From positions 1 to 64,000 of the forward strand of contig JBDRZZ010000006.1 in assembly GCA_039804165.1 (NCBI GenBank): 64,000 nt of DNA. The letters are read 5' to 3'. The DNA is from a candidate division WOR-3 bacterium. GTDB lineage: Bacteria; Hydrothermota; UBA3072. A model generated the notes under the pieces. The model was not told the DNA's origin. It saw nothing but the letters and a program-made list of their open reading frames with translations, and made no database searches. This document shows, one piece after another, positions 1 to 9,236 of the stretch. Both the position numbers and the translations under genes were made by a program. Within the stretch, counting starts at the first letter, position 1. Every line of letters starts with the position of its first letter.

Positions 1-732
1 AGGGAGAGTCTTGTTTCTGATAGGGCATATCCACTTGACACTTTACCTGCAACTTTGAAGTATTTAGTGAATCAAAAAGCGAGGGTAAGAGTTGATGTTT
101 ATAGAGGTGGTAAGTTTCTTGTTAAGATAGAGGATAGGGGTTCGGTTGTAGGGGGCAGGTGGCAATTTGCGAGTTGGAATGGGATTATTAATAATATTCC
201 TGTTGAGTCAGGGAGCGATTACAAATTCAGAATCACTGCGTATAGTTTACCAGATTTTACAGATTCTATTTCTGTATTTTCTGATAATTTTATGGTGATG
301 GATTCTCTTCCTTTGAGTTTAGGGAAATTCTTTATTCCTCCTGATTATTATGTTGGGAAGATTCACAGTGATTCTGTTTTTAATGGGAAGACTGATTTTC
401 TCTGGGAAGCGAGTGCGAGTGGAGAAGTTTATCCTCCCCAGAGATATGTTTTTGTAGATACTGCGAAGGGTATAAGGAAAAGGGTAATTAATTGGCAGGT
501 TGAAGTAAATGCTTGGGCGGGATGGGGTGTTGACGGAAAGGGGCTTAGAGACTCTGTTTATATTTTTGTTGGGTTATCTGGGGCTAGTGGTGTAAGAGAC
601 ACGGCCTTTTTCTATGTGGATCCTCCTTGTGAGTTAATGCCAGTGAAAGTTGAGTTTGTTTGGTGTTTCAATACTCTTAAAAACTTTATAGACGGAAGAA
701 CTTATAGAAAGACATTCGGCTATTATGGATAA
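1..732 (+). CDS. unrecognised protein, 5'-truncated by window edge and probably 3'-disrupted
   Basis: The frame is open from base 1, so the true start lies outside the window. The first in-window start (TTG at 55) is only the first available codon. The visible part is rich in beta-forming residues, with patches such as FYVDPP and WQVEVNAWAGWG, as in secreted Ig- or carbohydrate-binding-like modules, but I recognise no family. The last roughly 20 codons overlap sequence that in other frames reads as a GH51 arabinofuranosidase remnant. This frame itself contains FNTLK, which fits that family. The natural C-terminus has therefore probably been replaced at a deletion junction around 640-670. Function is unknown. 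Confidence 0.5.
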   Translation, partial: RESLVSDRAYPLDTLPATLKYLVNQKARVRVDVYRGGKFLVKIEDRGSVVGGRWQFASWNGIINNIPVESGSDYKFRITAYSLPDFTDSISVFSDNFMVMDSLPLSLGKFFIPPDYYVGKIHSDSVFNGKTDFLWEASASGEVYPPQRYVFVDTAKGIRKRVINWQVEVNAWAGWGVDGKGLRDSVYIFVGLSGASGVRDTAFFYVDPPCELMPVKVEFVWCFNTLKNFIDGRTYRKTFGYYG

Positions 733-1360
733 GTATGATTCCGAGAAAAGTCGGCTTAATTGTTGAGGAGTGAGGAACAGGGTATGATCTCGAAGATGGA
801 ACTAATCCTGCTTTTCTTTATCAACAAAATTACCTTAGAGATGCATTGGTTGCGGCAATGAACCTTGATATCTTTAACAATAATTGCGAGAGAGTGAAGA
901 TGGTAAATGTCGCGCAGTTAGTAAATGTTTTACAATCGGTTATTCTAACAAAGGACGACAGGATTGTGCTCACCCCAACTCACTATTTTTTAAGATGGAT
1001 AAATTGTATCAGGACGTAATACTTCTACCTACTCGTTTGAAATGCGAAGGCTATTTTTATGGTCAGGGGAAAATCCCATTAATCAGTGCGTCGGCCTCAA
1101 AGGATAAAGATGGAAAAATCCATATAAGCGTAGTGAATTTAGACCCTGTAAAGGAGAGAAACTTACTCTGCGAAATTCGCGGTGTATCTCTGGAGAAAGT
1201 TCCTGGCGAAATTATTACCGCCAATAAAATAAATGCCTATAATGATTTTGGAAAGCCTGAAGAAGTAAAAATAGAACCTTTTAAAGAGTTTAAAATAGAT
1301 GAGAATAACATTGTTGTCACTCTTTTACCTAAATCAGTTGTTATGCTTGAGGTTCAATAA
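650..1360 (+). pseudogene. decayed GH51 alpha-L-arabinofuranosidase (C-terminal part)
   Basis: Read across three frames, this stretch gives a continuous GH51 C-terminal half: FNTLK, then TEELIERHSAIMDKYD, then [19 protein letters not shown], then [15 protein letters not shown], then [14 protein letters not shown] and a closing beta-sandwich ending in LLPKSVVMLEVQ. Lesions seen are a frame change near 680, a TAG at 689, a frame change in the A-run near 747, a TGA at 771 where the family has the Trp of the EEWG motif, and one missing T in the T-run 986-991. The downstream 158-codon frame (884-1360) is the longest intact piece. GH51 enzymes release arabinose from plant polysaccharide. With five lesions this copy cannot make an enzyme. 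Confidence 0.8.
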
Positions 1361-1711
1361 ACAATAAATTGAGAGTTTTGTGATTTTTTAAATAGGAATC
1401 TCTTAAAATATAATAATTGCAATGGTTTTATGGATTTTTCAGGTGGACAGTATCAATTTTTGAGGTAGGAGTTTTCGACGACTAACCATTCAGAAGACAA
1501 CGCGGTTAATTTTTCCATCGAGGGAATTGCCACTCCCTATAGCCTCGCTCCTGTTGATTTTTAAGAATTTAAATAGACCGTGGTAGCTCGGCTTCCGAGA
1601 CGTCCTTCTTAACGGTTAGTCCTCGCTGTTAACTCGAGATAAAATATACACCAGTTATAGTGTTTTAAACAAAAATCGTGAAACTCAGATTGAGGAATGG
1701 AAAGTTTTAAG
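1361..1711. other. intergenic stretch with a GC-richer block of possible gene debris
   Basis: There is no intact gene. Bases about 1470-1650 are visibly richer in G and C than the flanks. On the minus strand one frame reads as coherent protein-like text (GVAIPSMEKLTALSSEW, then VVENSYLKN and a stop), with interrupting stops further upstream. It may be the tail of a decayed mobile-element or other gene, but I cannot name the family. A short hairpin (AGGGA/TCCCT on the minus strand) sits inside it. Confidence 0.3.
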
Positions 1712-3151
1712 TTACTTATCTTTCTGGCAATCTAATCTTTGTATCCCCCTGTCTCTCTCGATTTGACGGATCTCGTCCTCAGTAGCCTGTATCGGATATT
1801 TACCGGTAAAACAAGCAGTGCAAAAATTACTAATCTTTTTATTTGAAACAGCTTCTATAAGCCCTTCTAAGGTTTGATAGGTAAGTGAATCCACACCAAT
1901 CATTTTTCTTATATTTTCTACAGTTCTATTGTAGGTAATAAATTCTCCCTTTCTTTGCATATCAATCCCATAATAGCAGGGAAATCTTAGAGGAGGACTT
2001 GAGGAAGCAAAATGAACTTCTTTTGCACCCGCATTTTTGATTAATTGAACAATTTTTTTTGATGTTGTTCCTCGGACTATAGAATCATCTACTAAAAGAA
2101 CTTTTTTGCCTTTTATGATTTCTTTCACAGGAGAAAGTTTTATTCTTATCAACTCTTCTCTCTTTTTCTGATGAGGCATTATGAAGGTTCTTCCTACGTA
2201 ACGATTTCTTATCAATCCCTCTCTATCTTTTACTTTTAGTTCTTCTGCGAGGGATACAGCAACTGGTCTTGATGTATCCGGTATGGGAACGACTATATCT
2301 ATGTTTATTCTCTTTTTTTCTATTTCTTTTGCAAGGTTTTTGCCAAGTCTTAGTCTTGCCTCGTAGACGGATATGCCGTCTATAGTGGAGTCGGGTCTTG
2401 CAAAGTATACATATTCAAAAATACAGGGATAACGTTTCTCTTCGGTGATTTTTTTGGTGTATAATTTGCCGGCTGTGCTGAAAAATATGGCTTCTCCTGG
2501 GTGAACATCCCTCTCTATTTTATATCCAAGTGATTCGAGAGCCACACTTTCAGAGACTACACAGAAACTATTATTCTTTCTACCAAATATTAGAGGTTTA
2601 ATCCCATAAGGGTCTCTAAAAGCGAGAATACCTTTATCTTTAATCAGAGCAACAACAGAATAGCTTCCTTTTACCTTTTTGAATAATTCTCCAATAGATT
2701 CAAAAAGAAAGGAAGGAGAAAAGACAGGTTTATTTTCCATCTCTACAGAGAGAAGATTCAATAGGAGTTCTGCATCAGAAGTTGAGATAGTTATTCTTCT
2801 CTCATCTTTTTCCAATCTGTTTTTTAGAGATTCAAAATTAATTATATTTCCGTTAAATGCAAGGGCTATGCCGTAGGGAGTATTTGAAATGAAAGGCTGA
2901 GCGTTTTCTATTCCCATTTCTCCTAAGGTTGGATACCGAACATGTCCAATTCCAATATTGCCTTTGAGGTAGTTAAAATCTGCTTCTTGGAAGACATCCC
3001 TAACTAATCCTTCTCCTTTTTTGATATGGAATTTATCCGAATAAGTTACCATACCTGCTGCATCTTGTCCACGATGTTGTATTACGAGTAGAGCCTCGTA
3101 AATCTGGCTTACGACTTCTTTTTTTCCAAGTATTCCTACTATTCCACACAT
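1712..3151 (-). CDS. purF: amidophosphoribosyltransferase
   Basis: Catalyses the first committed step of purine synthesis, making phosphoribosylamine from PRPP and glutamine in the cytoplasm. The protein begins MCGIVGILG, so Cys2 becomes the N-terminal nucleophile of the class II glutamine amidotransferase domain without a propeptide. The PRPP-binding loop VLLVDDSIVRGTT lies near residue 353. C-terminal cysteines (FPCYYG and NFCTACF) match the Fe-S-type PurF of Bacillus. The 479-residue length is normal. It starts 2 nt after the gltD stop with no clear Shine-Dalgarno, so translational coupling is likely. As the last gene of the nitrogen operon it is a direct consumer of the glutamine made upstream. 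Confidence 0.96.
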   Translation of the reverse strand: MCGIVGILGKKEVVSQIYEALLVIQHRGQDAAGMVTYSDKFHIKKGEGLVRDVFQEADFNYLKGNIGIGHVRYPTLGEMGIENAQPFISNTPYGIALAFNGNIINFESLKNRLEKDERRITISTSDAELLLNLLSVEMENKPVFSPSFLFESIGELFKKVKGSYSVVALIKDKGILAFRDPYGIKPLIFGRKNNSFCVVSESVALESLGYKIERDVHPGEAIFFSTAGKLYTKKITEEKRYPCIFEYVYFARPDSTIDGISVYEARLRLGKNLAKEIEKKRINIDIVVPIPDTSRPVAVSLAEELKVKDREGLIRNRYVGRTFIMPHQKKREELIRIKLSPVKEIIKGKKVLLVDDSIVRGTTSKKIVQLIKNAGAKEVHFASSSPPLRFPCYYGIDMQRKGEFITYNRTVENIRKMIGVDSLTYQTLEGLIEAVSNKKISNFCTACFTGKYPIQATEDEIRQIERDRGIQRLDCQKDK

Positions 3152-3153
3152 TT

Positions 3154-4599
3154 TTACAAAATGGGTAAATTAGATTTTCCCATCAAATATTTATCTATAT
3201 TATGAGCAACTCTTCTGCCTTCGGATATTGCCCATACAACAAGAGATTGTCCTCGGTGCATATCTCCTGCTGCAAAAACTCCCTCTCGGGTTGTCATAAA
3301 ATTTTCATCGGTTTTTATATTACCCCGTTCTGTTAGTTCAAGCTTTAAGTCTTCCACCAGACCTCTGTGTTCAGGATGTAAAAAGCCTATAGAGAGAATT
3401 ACTAAATCTGCCTTAATTTCAAAGTCACTTTTAGGGATTTCTTTCATTATAGGGCAATTCATTTTATCGGTTTTCTTAAATTCAACTCTCACACAATGCA
3501 GTTTCTCGACATATCCTTCTTTACCAATGAATTCCTTTGTTAAAACTGACCAGAGGCGCTCACAACCTTCCTCGTGACTGCTTGAATTTTTTAGAATTGA
3601 AGGATAAAAGGGCCATGGGTCATTTGTTGTTCTACAGGCTGGGGGTTTTTCAAGTATTTCTATCTGGATTATACTCTTTGCTCCCTGTCGCTTTGCAACA
3701 CCTACACAGTCTGCACCGGTATCGCCTCCTCCGATTATTACTACTTCTTTATTTTTTGCATCAATAATTTTTTCGGGAGGTATTTTTTCTCCGCTTACTT
3801 TTTTATTTGACTGGATTAGATAATCCATTGCAAAGTGAATTCCCTGTAATTCTCTACCCTTGATTTTTAAATCTCTCGGGACTCGTGAACCTATGGCAAG
3901 ACAAATTGCGTCAAAATCTTTCAATAATTTCTCGGAGTCTATATCTACACCAACAAATGTATTTACTTTAAATTCTATCCCTTCTTTTTCCATTAATTTT
4001 AACCGTCGATCAAGGATGTGTTTTTCTAACTTAAAGTCTGGAATCCCATATCTTAATATTCCTCCGATTTTTTGGTCTCTTTCGAACACAACTACTTGGT
4101 GCCCCACTTTATTCAACTGATGAGCAGCAGCGAGCCCCGCGGGACCAGAACCTACAATTGCGATTTTTTTACCGGTTCTTTTTAGTGGTGGTTTTGCTTT
4201 AACAAGTCCTGATTTAAATGAGTATTCGATTATTGCAAGTTCATTTTCTCTGATTGTGACTGCTTCGTCATTTATTGATAAAACGCAGGAATGCTCACAA
4301 AGTGCAGGACAGATTCTTCCGGTTATTTCTGGGAAGTTATTTGTTGCGGAAAGGAGTTCATAAGCTTTTTCCCACTGATTGTTGAATAGGAGGTCGTTCC
4401 ACTCAGGAATGTAATTTCCAATTGGACAGCCCCAGTGGCAGAAAGGGGTTCCGCAATCCATACAACGGGAAGCCTGTTCCCTTGTTGTCTCATCTTTTCG
4501 TGGGATAGAAACATCTCTATAGTCGTTTATTCTTTCTTCTACAGGTCTTAATTCTGCGGTCTCTCTTTTTATCTCTAAAAATCCGTTTATCTTTCCCAT
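3154..4599 (-). CDS. gltD: glutamate synthase (NADPH) small subunit
   Basis: Beta subunit of glutamate synthase. It takes electrons from NADPH through FAD and two Fe-S clusters to the large subunit. N-terminal cysteines at 46, 49, 54 and 58 (CMDCGTPFCHWGC) and 97, 101 and 105 (CPALCEHSC) form the two 4Fe-4S sites. An FAD Rossmann motif GSGPAGLAAAHQL starts near residue 150, and a second nucleotide motif GGGDTGADCVG binds NADPH. The 481-residue length is normal. It lies 5 nt downstream of gltB and 2 nt upstream of purF, in one operon. Confidence 0.96.
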   Translation of the reverse strand: MGKINGFLEIKRETAELRPVEERINDYRDVSIPRKDETTREQASRCMDCGTPFCHWGCPIGNYIPEWNDLLFNNQWEKAYELLSATNNFPEITGRICPALCEHSCVLSINDEAVTIRENELAIIEYSFKSGLVKAKPPLKRTGKKIAIVGSGPAGLAAAHQLNKVGHQVVVFERDQKIGGILRYGIPDFKLEKHILDRRLKLMEKEGIEFKVNTFVGVDIDSEKLLKDFDAICLAIGSRVPRDLKIKGRELQGIHFAMDYLIQSNKKVSGEKIPPEKIIDAKNKEVVIIGGGDTGADCVGVAKRQGAKSIIQIEILEKPPACRTTNDPWPFYPSILKNSSSHEEGCERLWSVLTKEFIGKEGYVEKLHCVRVEFKKTDKMNCPIMKEIPKSDFEIKADLVILSIGFLHPEHRGLVEDLKLELTERGNIKTDENFMTTREGVFAAGDMHRGQSLVVWAISEGRRVAHNIDKYLMGKSNLPIL

Positions 4600-4604
4600 T
4601 TTTT

Positions 4605-7600
4605 CTATTCAATTATCGATTGAACCCATTCTTTTGGTTGTTCTTTTCTTTCAGTTTCCAACATATGTTCATATTCGATTGGGATAACCTTTATAAAATT
4701 TTTAATTAATTTATCGAAATCCTCGAGAATCTCTTTTGCTCTTTTACTCTTCGTGTATTTATAATGATTTTTTATCAGAGTGTGTATTATTTTAGAATCG
4801 TTTTCGTTTATTTTTTTTAATTTTACCATCTCGAGATTACATTTCAGTTTAAAATCTCCATCTGTATCGTACACATAGGCAACACCTCCAGACATTCCTG
4901 CAGCAAAATTACGACCTGTCTTACCCAAAATAATTACTCTTCCTCCTGTCATATACTCACAGCCGTGATCTCCCACGCCTTCAACAACCGCATCTATACC
5001 TGAGTTTCTTATACAGAAGCGTTCGCCTGCAATACCTCTTATATATGCTTCACCTCTTGTAGCTCCATAAAAGGATGTGTTTCCAATGATGATGTTTTCT
5101 TCCGCTCGATAAGTGGTTTTTTTGTCCGGGTAAATTATTATTTTTCCTCCGAAGAGTCCCTTCCCGACATAGTCGTTCGCCATTCCTTCCAGTTCAAAAG
5201 TTATCCCTTTTGTTAGAAAAGCCCCAAAACTTTGACCCGCAATTCCTTTGAATTTGAAGTGAATCGTCCCTTCCGGGAGACCTTCTTCTCCATAGACATA
5301 AGAAACTTCACCACTTAACCGTGCTCCAACTGAGCGGTTCGTGTTATTTATGTTGACATTCTCTTTTATTTTTTCTCCTTTTAAAATAGCATTTTTTGCA
5401 AGCTCTATCAGTTTGTTGTCCAAAATATTATCAAGGTCATGTTTCTCGAATTTGGAATAAAAAATTCCCCTTCTTTCTTTATTTTCCGGTTTGTATAATA
5501 TTTTGCTGAAGTCGAGGTCTTTTGTTTTCCAATCAAGAATTTTCTCGTTAACTTCCAGAAGTTCGGTTCTTCCTATCATTTCTTCGATCTTTCTTATTCC
5601 AAGACCTGCCATAATCTCACGCAGTTCTTCTGCCACAAAGTTAAAATAATTTATAAGATATTCGACTTTTCCGTTAAATCTTTTCCGGAGAATTTCGTTT
5701 TGAGTTGCAATACCCAAAGGGCAATTTCCGAGATTGCAGTGACGGAGTAGGACACATCCGAGGACAACGAGAGCAGCAGTGCCAAATCCGTATTCTTCTG
5801 CACCCAATATTGCTGCAATTGCTATATCTCTTCCCGTGCGAATCTGTCCATCTGTTTGTAGGCGGATTCTGTCTCTCAAGTTATTTAGCACAAGAGTTTG
5901 ATGCGTTTCGGAAAGCCCTAATTCCCAGGGAAGGCCTGCATGGTGTATTGAGCTTAGAGGTGCTGCTCCTGTTCCACCATCTCCTCCTGAAATCAAAATC
6001 ATATCTGCGTGAGCTTTTGCAACACCAACCGCGACTGTTCCAACTCCGACTTCTGATACGAGTTTTACGCTGATTCTTGCCATGGGATTTACATTTCTGA
6101 GGTCAAAAATCAACTGTTTTAAGTCTTCTATTGAGTAAATGTCGTGGTGAGGTGGAGGAGATATTAAGGTTACTCCAGGAGTAGTGTATCGAGTTCTTGC
6201 TATTATTTTGCTCACTTTGTAACCGGGTAAGTGCCCACCTTCTCCGGGTTTTGCTCCCTGGGCTATCTTTATCTGTATTTCGTCTGCGTGAATAAGATAG
6301 TTCGTAGTTACGCCAAAACGGCCTGATGCAACCTGTTTTACTTTGCTTCCGAATGAAGCCCCATTTGAAAGTCTTTTGAAACGGGAGGGCTCCTCGCCAC
6401 CTTCACCTGAGTTGGACATACCTCCAAGTTTGTTCATTGCCATTGCGATTGTTTCGTGTGCTTCTCTACTTATTGATCCGAAACTCATTGCTCCGACCGC
6501 GAAACGTTTTACGATTTCAGAAACAGGTTCGACTTCTTCAATTGAGATGGGAGAAAAATTTGATTTAAATTTTAAGAGACTTCGGAGGGTTGTTGGATTT
6601 TCATTTTGAACATTTATAATTTGAGCAAATTTTTTGTATTCTTCATAATCTCCTTTACGCGTAGAATCCTGAAGGTAGGCAATACTCTCGGGATTCCATA
6701 GATGATATTCTCCATCTCTTTTCCATTGAAAAATTCCACCCGAAGGGAGTATAGATGAATCGGAAAAAGCTTCTTTATGTCTTAAGATTGTCTCTTTCGC
6801 AAGAGTCAAGAGGTCCATACCTCCAATTCTTGAAGTTGTTCCAGCGAAGCATTTATCTATGACTTCTTTACCAAGTCCAAGTGCTTCAAATATCTGAGCT
6901 CCCTTATAACTCTGAAGAGTTGATATGCCCATTTTCGATAATATTTTAAGTATTCCTTTATTTATGGCTTTTTTATAGTTACTTATGGCATCGGTTATAT
7001 TAATTTTAATATCTCCTTCATCTATTAAATATCTTATAGCCTCAAATGCGAGATAAGGATTTATACAGTCTGCTCCATATCCTAAAAGTAGAGCGAAATG
7101 TTGAACCTCTTTTGCATCCGCGCATTCAACGAGGATACTTACCTTGTTTCGTAATTCATTATTTATGAGGAAATGATGGACGGTTCCAGTTGCAACAAGT
7201 GAGGGTAAAGCGGCATTTTCTTTGTTTATTCCTCTATCTGTTAAAAGTATAAAAGAATATCCGTTCTCTACCGCCTCTTCTACTTCTTCTTTTATTCTCT
7301 CTAAAGCTCCGAGAAAGTTTTTGGGGTTATTGGGATTAAAAAGTAAAGAAATATTTTTTGTTGCAAATCCTTTAATCTTGATATTTTTTAATCTTTCGAG
7401 TTCTTCATTCGTTAGAATTGGTTCTTTTAATTCTATTTTATGGGCATGTAGAGGGGTTTCTTCTAACATATTTTCCCTGGGTCCTAGGAAAGTTATGCTA
7501 CTCATAACAATCTTCTCTCTGATTGAGTCGATAGGTGGATTTGTTACTTGAGCAAATAGTTGTTTGAAATAATCAAAAACCAGTTGAGGTTTTTTTGATA

Positions 7601-9155
7601 GAACCGCATGAGGATGGTCGTTGCCCATCGAACCAATTGGTTCTTCTCCTTCAAGAGCCATTGGTTTTAAAATAAATTTTAAATTTTCTCTCGTATAACC
7701 AGACGCCTTTAAACAGGAAATAAGTTCTTCTTTTTTGTATGGAACTTTTGTTTCTTTTTTCTTATTTTGTTTTATAGAATCGAAATCGAGTAAGTTTTCA
7801 TTTAACCATTTTCCATAGGGGCTTTTATTTGATAGGTCTTTTTTTATCGTTTCGTCCGGAATTATTTCGCCTTTCTCTGTGTCAATGAAAAGTATTTTTC
7901 CGGGTTCAATTCTTCCTGATTTTATTATGTCTTCGTTTTTTATATCCAGGACTCCGACTTCAGAAGCCATTACTACTTCTTCATTTTTCGTAATTAGATA
8001 TCGGAGAGGTCGTAACCCATTTCGGTCAAGTATTGCACCAACTTTCTTACCATCAGTAAAGGCTATTGCAGCAGGACCATCCCAGGGCTCGGAAATGCAA
8101 GCGTGATATTTGTAAAAGTCTCTTAATTTTTTATCCAGAAGATTGTCATTTTCCCATGCGGGTGGAATTAGGATCATCATTGCGTGGGGGAGAGAACGAC
8201 CAGATAAAACCAGAAGTTCAAATACATTGTCTATAATTGCAGAATCGCTTTTTGAAGGATCTATTATTGGTTTTATTTTTTCTATATTTTTTCCGAACAA
8301 AGGACTGTTGAGGAGTCCTTCCCTGGCTTTCATCCAGTTTATGTTTCCACGGAGTGTATTTATTTCGCCGTTATGAGCAAGAAATCTGAAGGGCTGTGCA
8401 AGGTCCCAAGTTGGAAAGGTATTTGTGCTATAGCGGGAATGAACAAGGACTATAGAGCTTTTTATGGAAGGGTCTTTTAAATCAATATAGAAATCCTCAA
8501 CCTGCTTTGCCATCAGAAGCCCTTTGTAAGTAATTGTTCTGCTTGATATATTCGTGATATAGAAGAAAGATTTCTGCCTTATGCTTGAAAGACGAATTAT
8601 GTTCTCGACTCTTTTTCTTATAACATAGAGAATTCTTTCGAAAGCAAGTCCATCTTTATTATTCTCTATAGGGAGTTCCGGGTTTTTGCAGATAAAAATT
8701 TGTTCAATCGAAGGTTGAGATTCTCTGGCAGAGGTTCCTATATTTGAATCATTTACAGGCACTTTTCTCCAACCGAGTAAAATCTGTTTTTCTTCTTCTA
8801 TTACTTTGGTGAAAACATCTTTACAGAATGAACGTTCATGAGCATCTTGAGGCAGGAAAACAATTCCTGTTCCATATTCTCCTGGAGAGGGTAAATCAAT
8901 TTTTTCTTTATCTGTAACCTTCGTGAGGAATTCGTGAGGAAGTTGAATCAGTATGCCTGCTCCATCCCCGGTTGACGGGTCTCTTCCGGTAGCTCCACGA
9001 TGAGCGAGGCGACAGAGAATTTTTAATCCTTTTTTAACGAGCTCGTTGGATTTTTCTCCTTTGATATTGCAGACAAAACCCACTCCGCACGAATCGTGTT
9101 CATTTTGAGGGTCGTATAATCCCTGTTTTTCTGGGAAATTTTTGGGGCTTTCCAT
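4605..9155 (-). CDS. gltB: glutamate synthase large subunit
   Basis: Alpha subunit, converting glutamine and 2-oxoglutarate to two glutamates. The N-terminal amidotransferase nucleophile is Cys22 in HDSCGVGF, so a propeptide of about 21 residues must be removed. The central and FMN domains follow, with the 3Fe-4S cysteines (CVLLRHCNLGNC) near residues 1131-1142, then the C-terminal beta-helix with repeated G-x-x-x-G segments (GVGDHGCEYMTGG). The 1516-residue length is typical. It forms the GOGAT complex with the product of the next gene. The start lacks a strong Shine-Dalgarno, and 78 nt separate it from glnA. Confidence 0.96.
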   Translation of the reverse strand: MESPKNFPEKQGLYDPQNEHDSCGVGFVCNIKGEKSNELVKKGLKILCRLAHRGATGRDPSTGDGAGILIQLPHEFLTKVTDKEKIDLPSPGEYGTGIVFLPQDAHERSFCKDVFTKVIEEEKQILLGWRKVPVNDSNIGTSARESQPSIEQIFICKNPELPIENNKDGLAFERILYVIRKRVENIIRLSSIRQKSFFYITNISSRTITYKGLLMAKQVEDFYIDLKDPSIKSSIVLVHSRYSTNTFPTWDLAQPFRFLAHNGEINTLRGNINWMKAREGLLNSPLFGKNIEKIKPIIDPSKSDSAIIDNVFELLVLSGRSLPHAMMILIPPAWENDNLLDKKLRDFYKYHACISEPWDGPAAIAFTDGKKVGAILDRNGLRPLRYLITKNEEVVMASEVGVLDIKNEDIIKSGRIEPGKILFIDTEKGEIIPDETIKKDLSNKSPYGKWLNENLLDFDSIKQNKKKETKVPYKKEELISCLKASGYTRENLKFILKPMALEGEEPIGSMGNDHPHAVLSKKPQLVFDYFKQLFAQVTNPPIDSIREKIVMSSITFLGPRENMLEETPLHAHKIELKEPILTNEELERLKNIKIKGFATKNISLLFNPNNPKNFLGALERIKEEVEEAVENGYSFILLTDRGINKENAALPSLVATGTVHHFLINNELRNKVSILVECADAKEVQHFALLLGYGADCINPYLAFEAIRYLIDEGDIKINITDAISNYKKAINKGILKILSKMGISTLQSYKGAQIFEALGLGKEVIDKCFAGTTSRIGGMDLLTLAKETILRHKEAFSDSSILPSGGIFQWKRDGEYHLWNPESIAYLQDSTRKGDYEEYKKFAQIINVQNENPTTLRSLLKFKSNFSPISIEEVEPVSEIVKRFAVGAMSFGSISREAHETIAMAMNKLGGMSNSGEGGEEPSRFKRLSNGASFGSKVKQVASGRFGVTTNYLIHADEIQIKIAQGAKPGEGGHLPGYKVSKIIARTRYTTPGVTLISPPPHHDIYSIEDLKQLIFDLRNVNPMARISVKLVSEVGVGTVAVGVAKAHADMILISGGDGGTGAAPLSSIHHAGLPWELGLSETHQTLVLNNLRDRIRLQTDGQIRTGRDIAIAAILGAEEYGFGTAALVVLGCVLLRHCNLGNCPLGIATQNEILRKRFNGKVEYLINYFNFVAEELREIMAGLGIRKIEEMIGRTELLEVNEKILDWKTKDLDFSKILYKPENKERRGIFYSKFEKHDLDNILDNKLIELAKNAILKGEKIKENVNINNTNRSVGARLSGEVSYVYGEEGLPEGTIHFKFKGIAGQSFGAFLTKGITFELEGMANDYVGKGLFGGKIIIYPDKKTTYRAEENIIIGNTSFYGATRGEAYIRGIAGERFCIRNSGIDAVVEGVGDHGCEYMTGGRVIILGKTGRNFAAGMSGGVAYVYDTDGDFKLKCNLEMVKLKKINENDSKIIHTLIKNHYKYTKSKRAKEILEDFDKLIKNFIKVIPIEYEHMLETERKEQPKEWVQSIIE

Positions 9156-9196
9156 TTTTTTTAATGTCCTGCCTCTCAGTTTAATTGTTTTTTATT

Positions 9197-9236
9197 AACC
9201 GACCAACGCACTAACGGATCAACCTACTAACCATTA
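9197..9236. repeat. five-unit 8-bp periodic tract between glnA and gltB
   Basis: On the plus strand the bases form consecutive octamers beginning AAC: AACCGACC, AACGCACT, AACGGATC, AACCTACT, AACCATTA. The last unit contains the glnA stop codon. The units are degenerate at positions 4-8 but strictly in 8-bp phase. It is non-coding spacer inside the nitrogen operon. Confidence 0.6.

Noticed and set aside
1470-1650. possible tmRNA, SRP RNA or RNase P RNA
   Set aside because: The block has a small hairpin, but I found none of the hallmark sequences of those RNAs.
5705-6073. 122-codon plus-strand open frame opposite gltB
   Set aside because: It lies wholly antisense to a strongly conserved part of glutamate synthase, and its Leu/Arg-rich text is what the complement of that gene gives.
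7222-7551. 109-codon plus-strand open frame opposite gltB
   Set aside because: Antisense shadow of gltB, Ser/Phe/Ile-rich, without a ribosome site.
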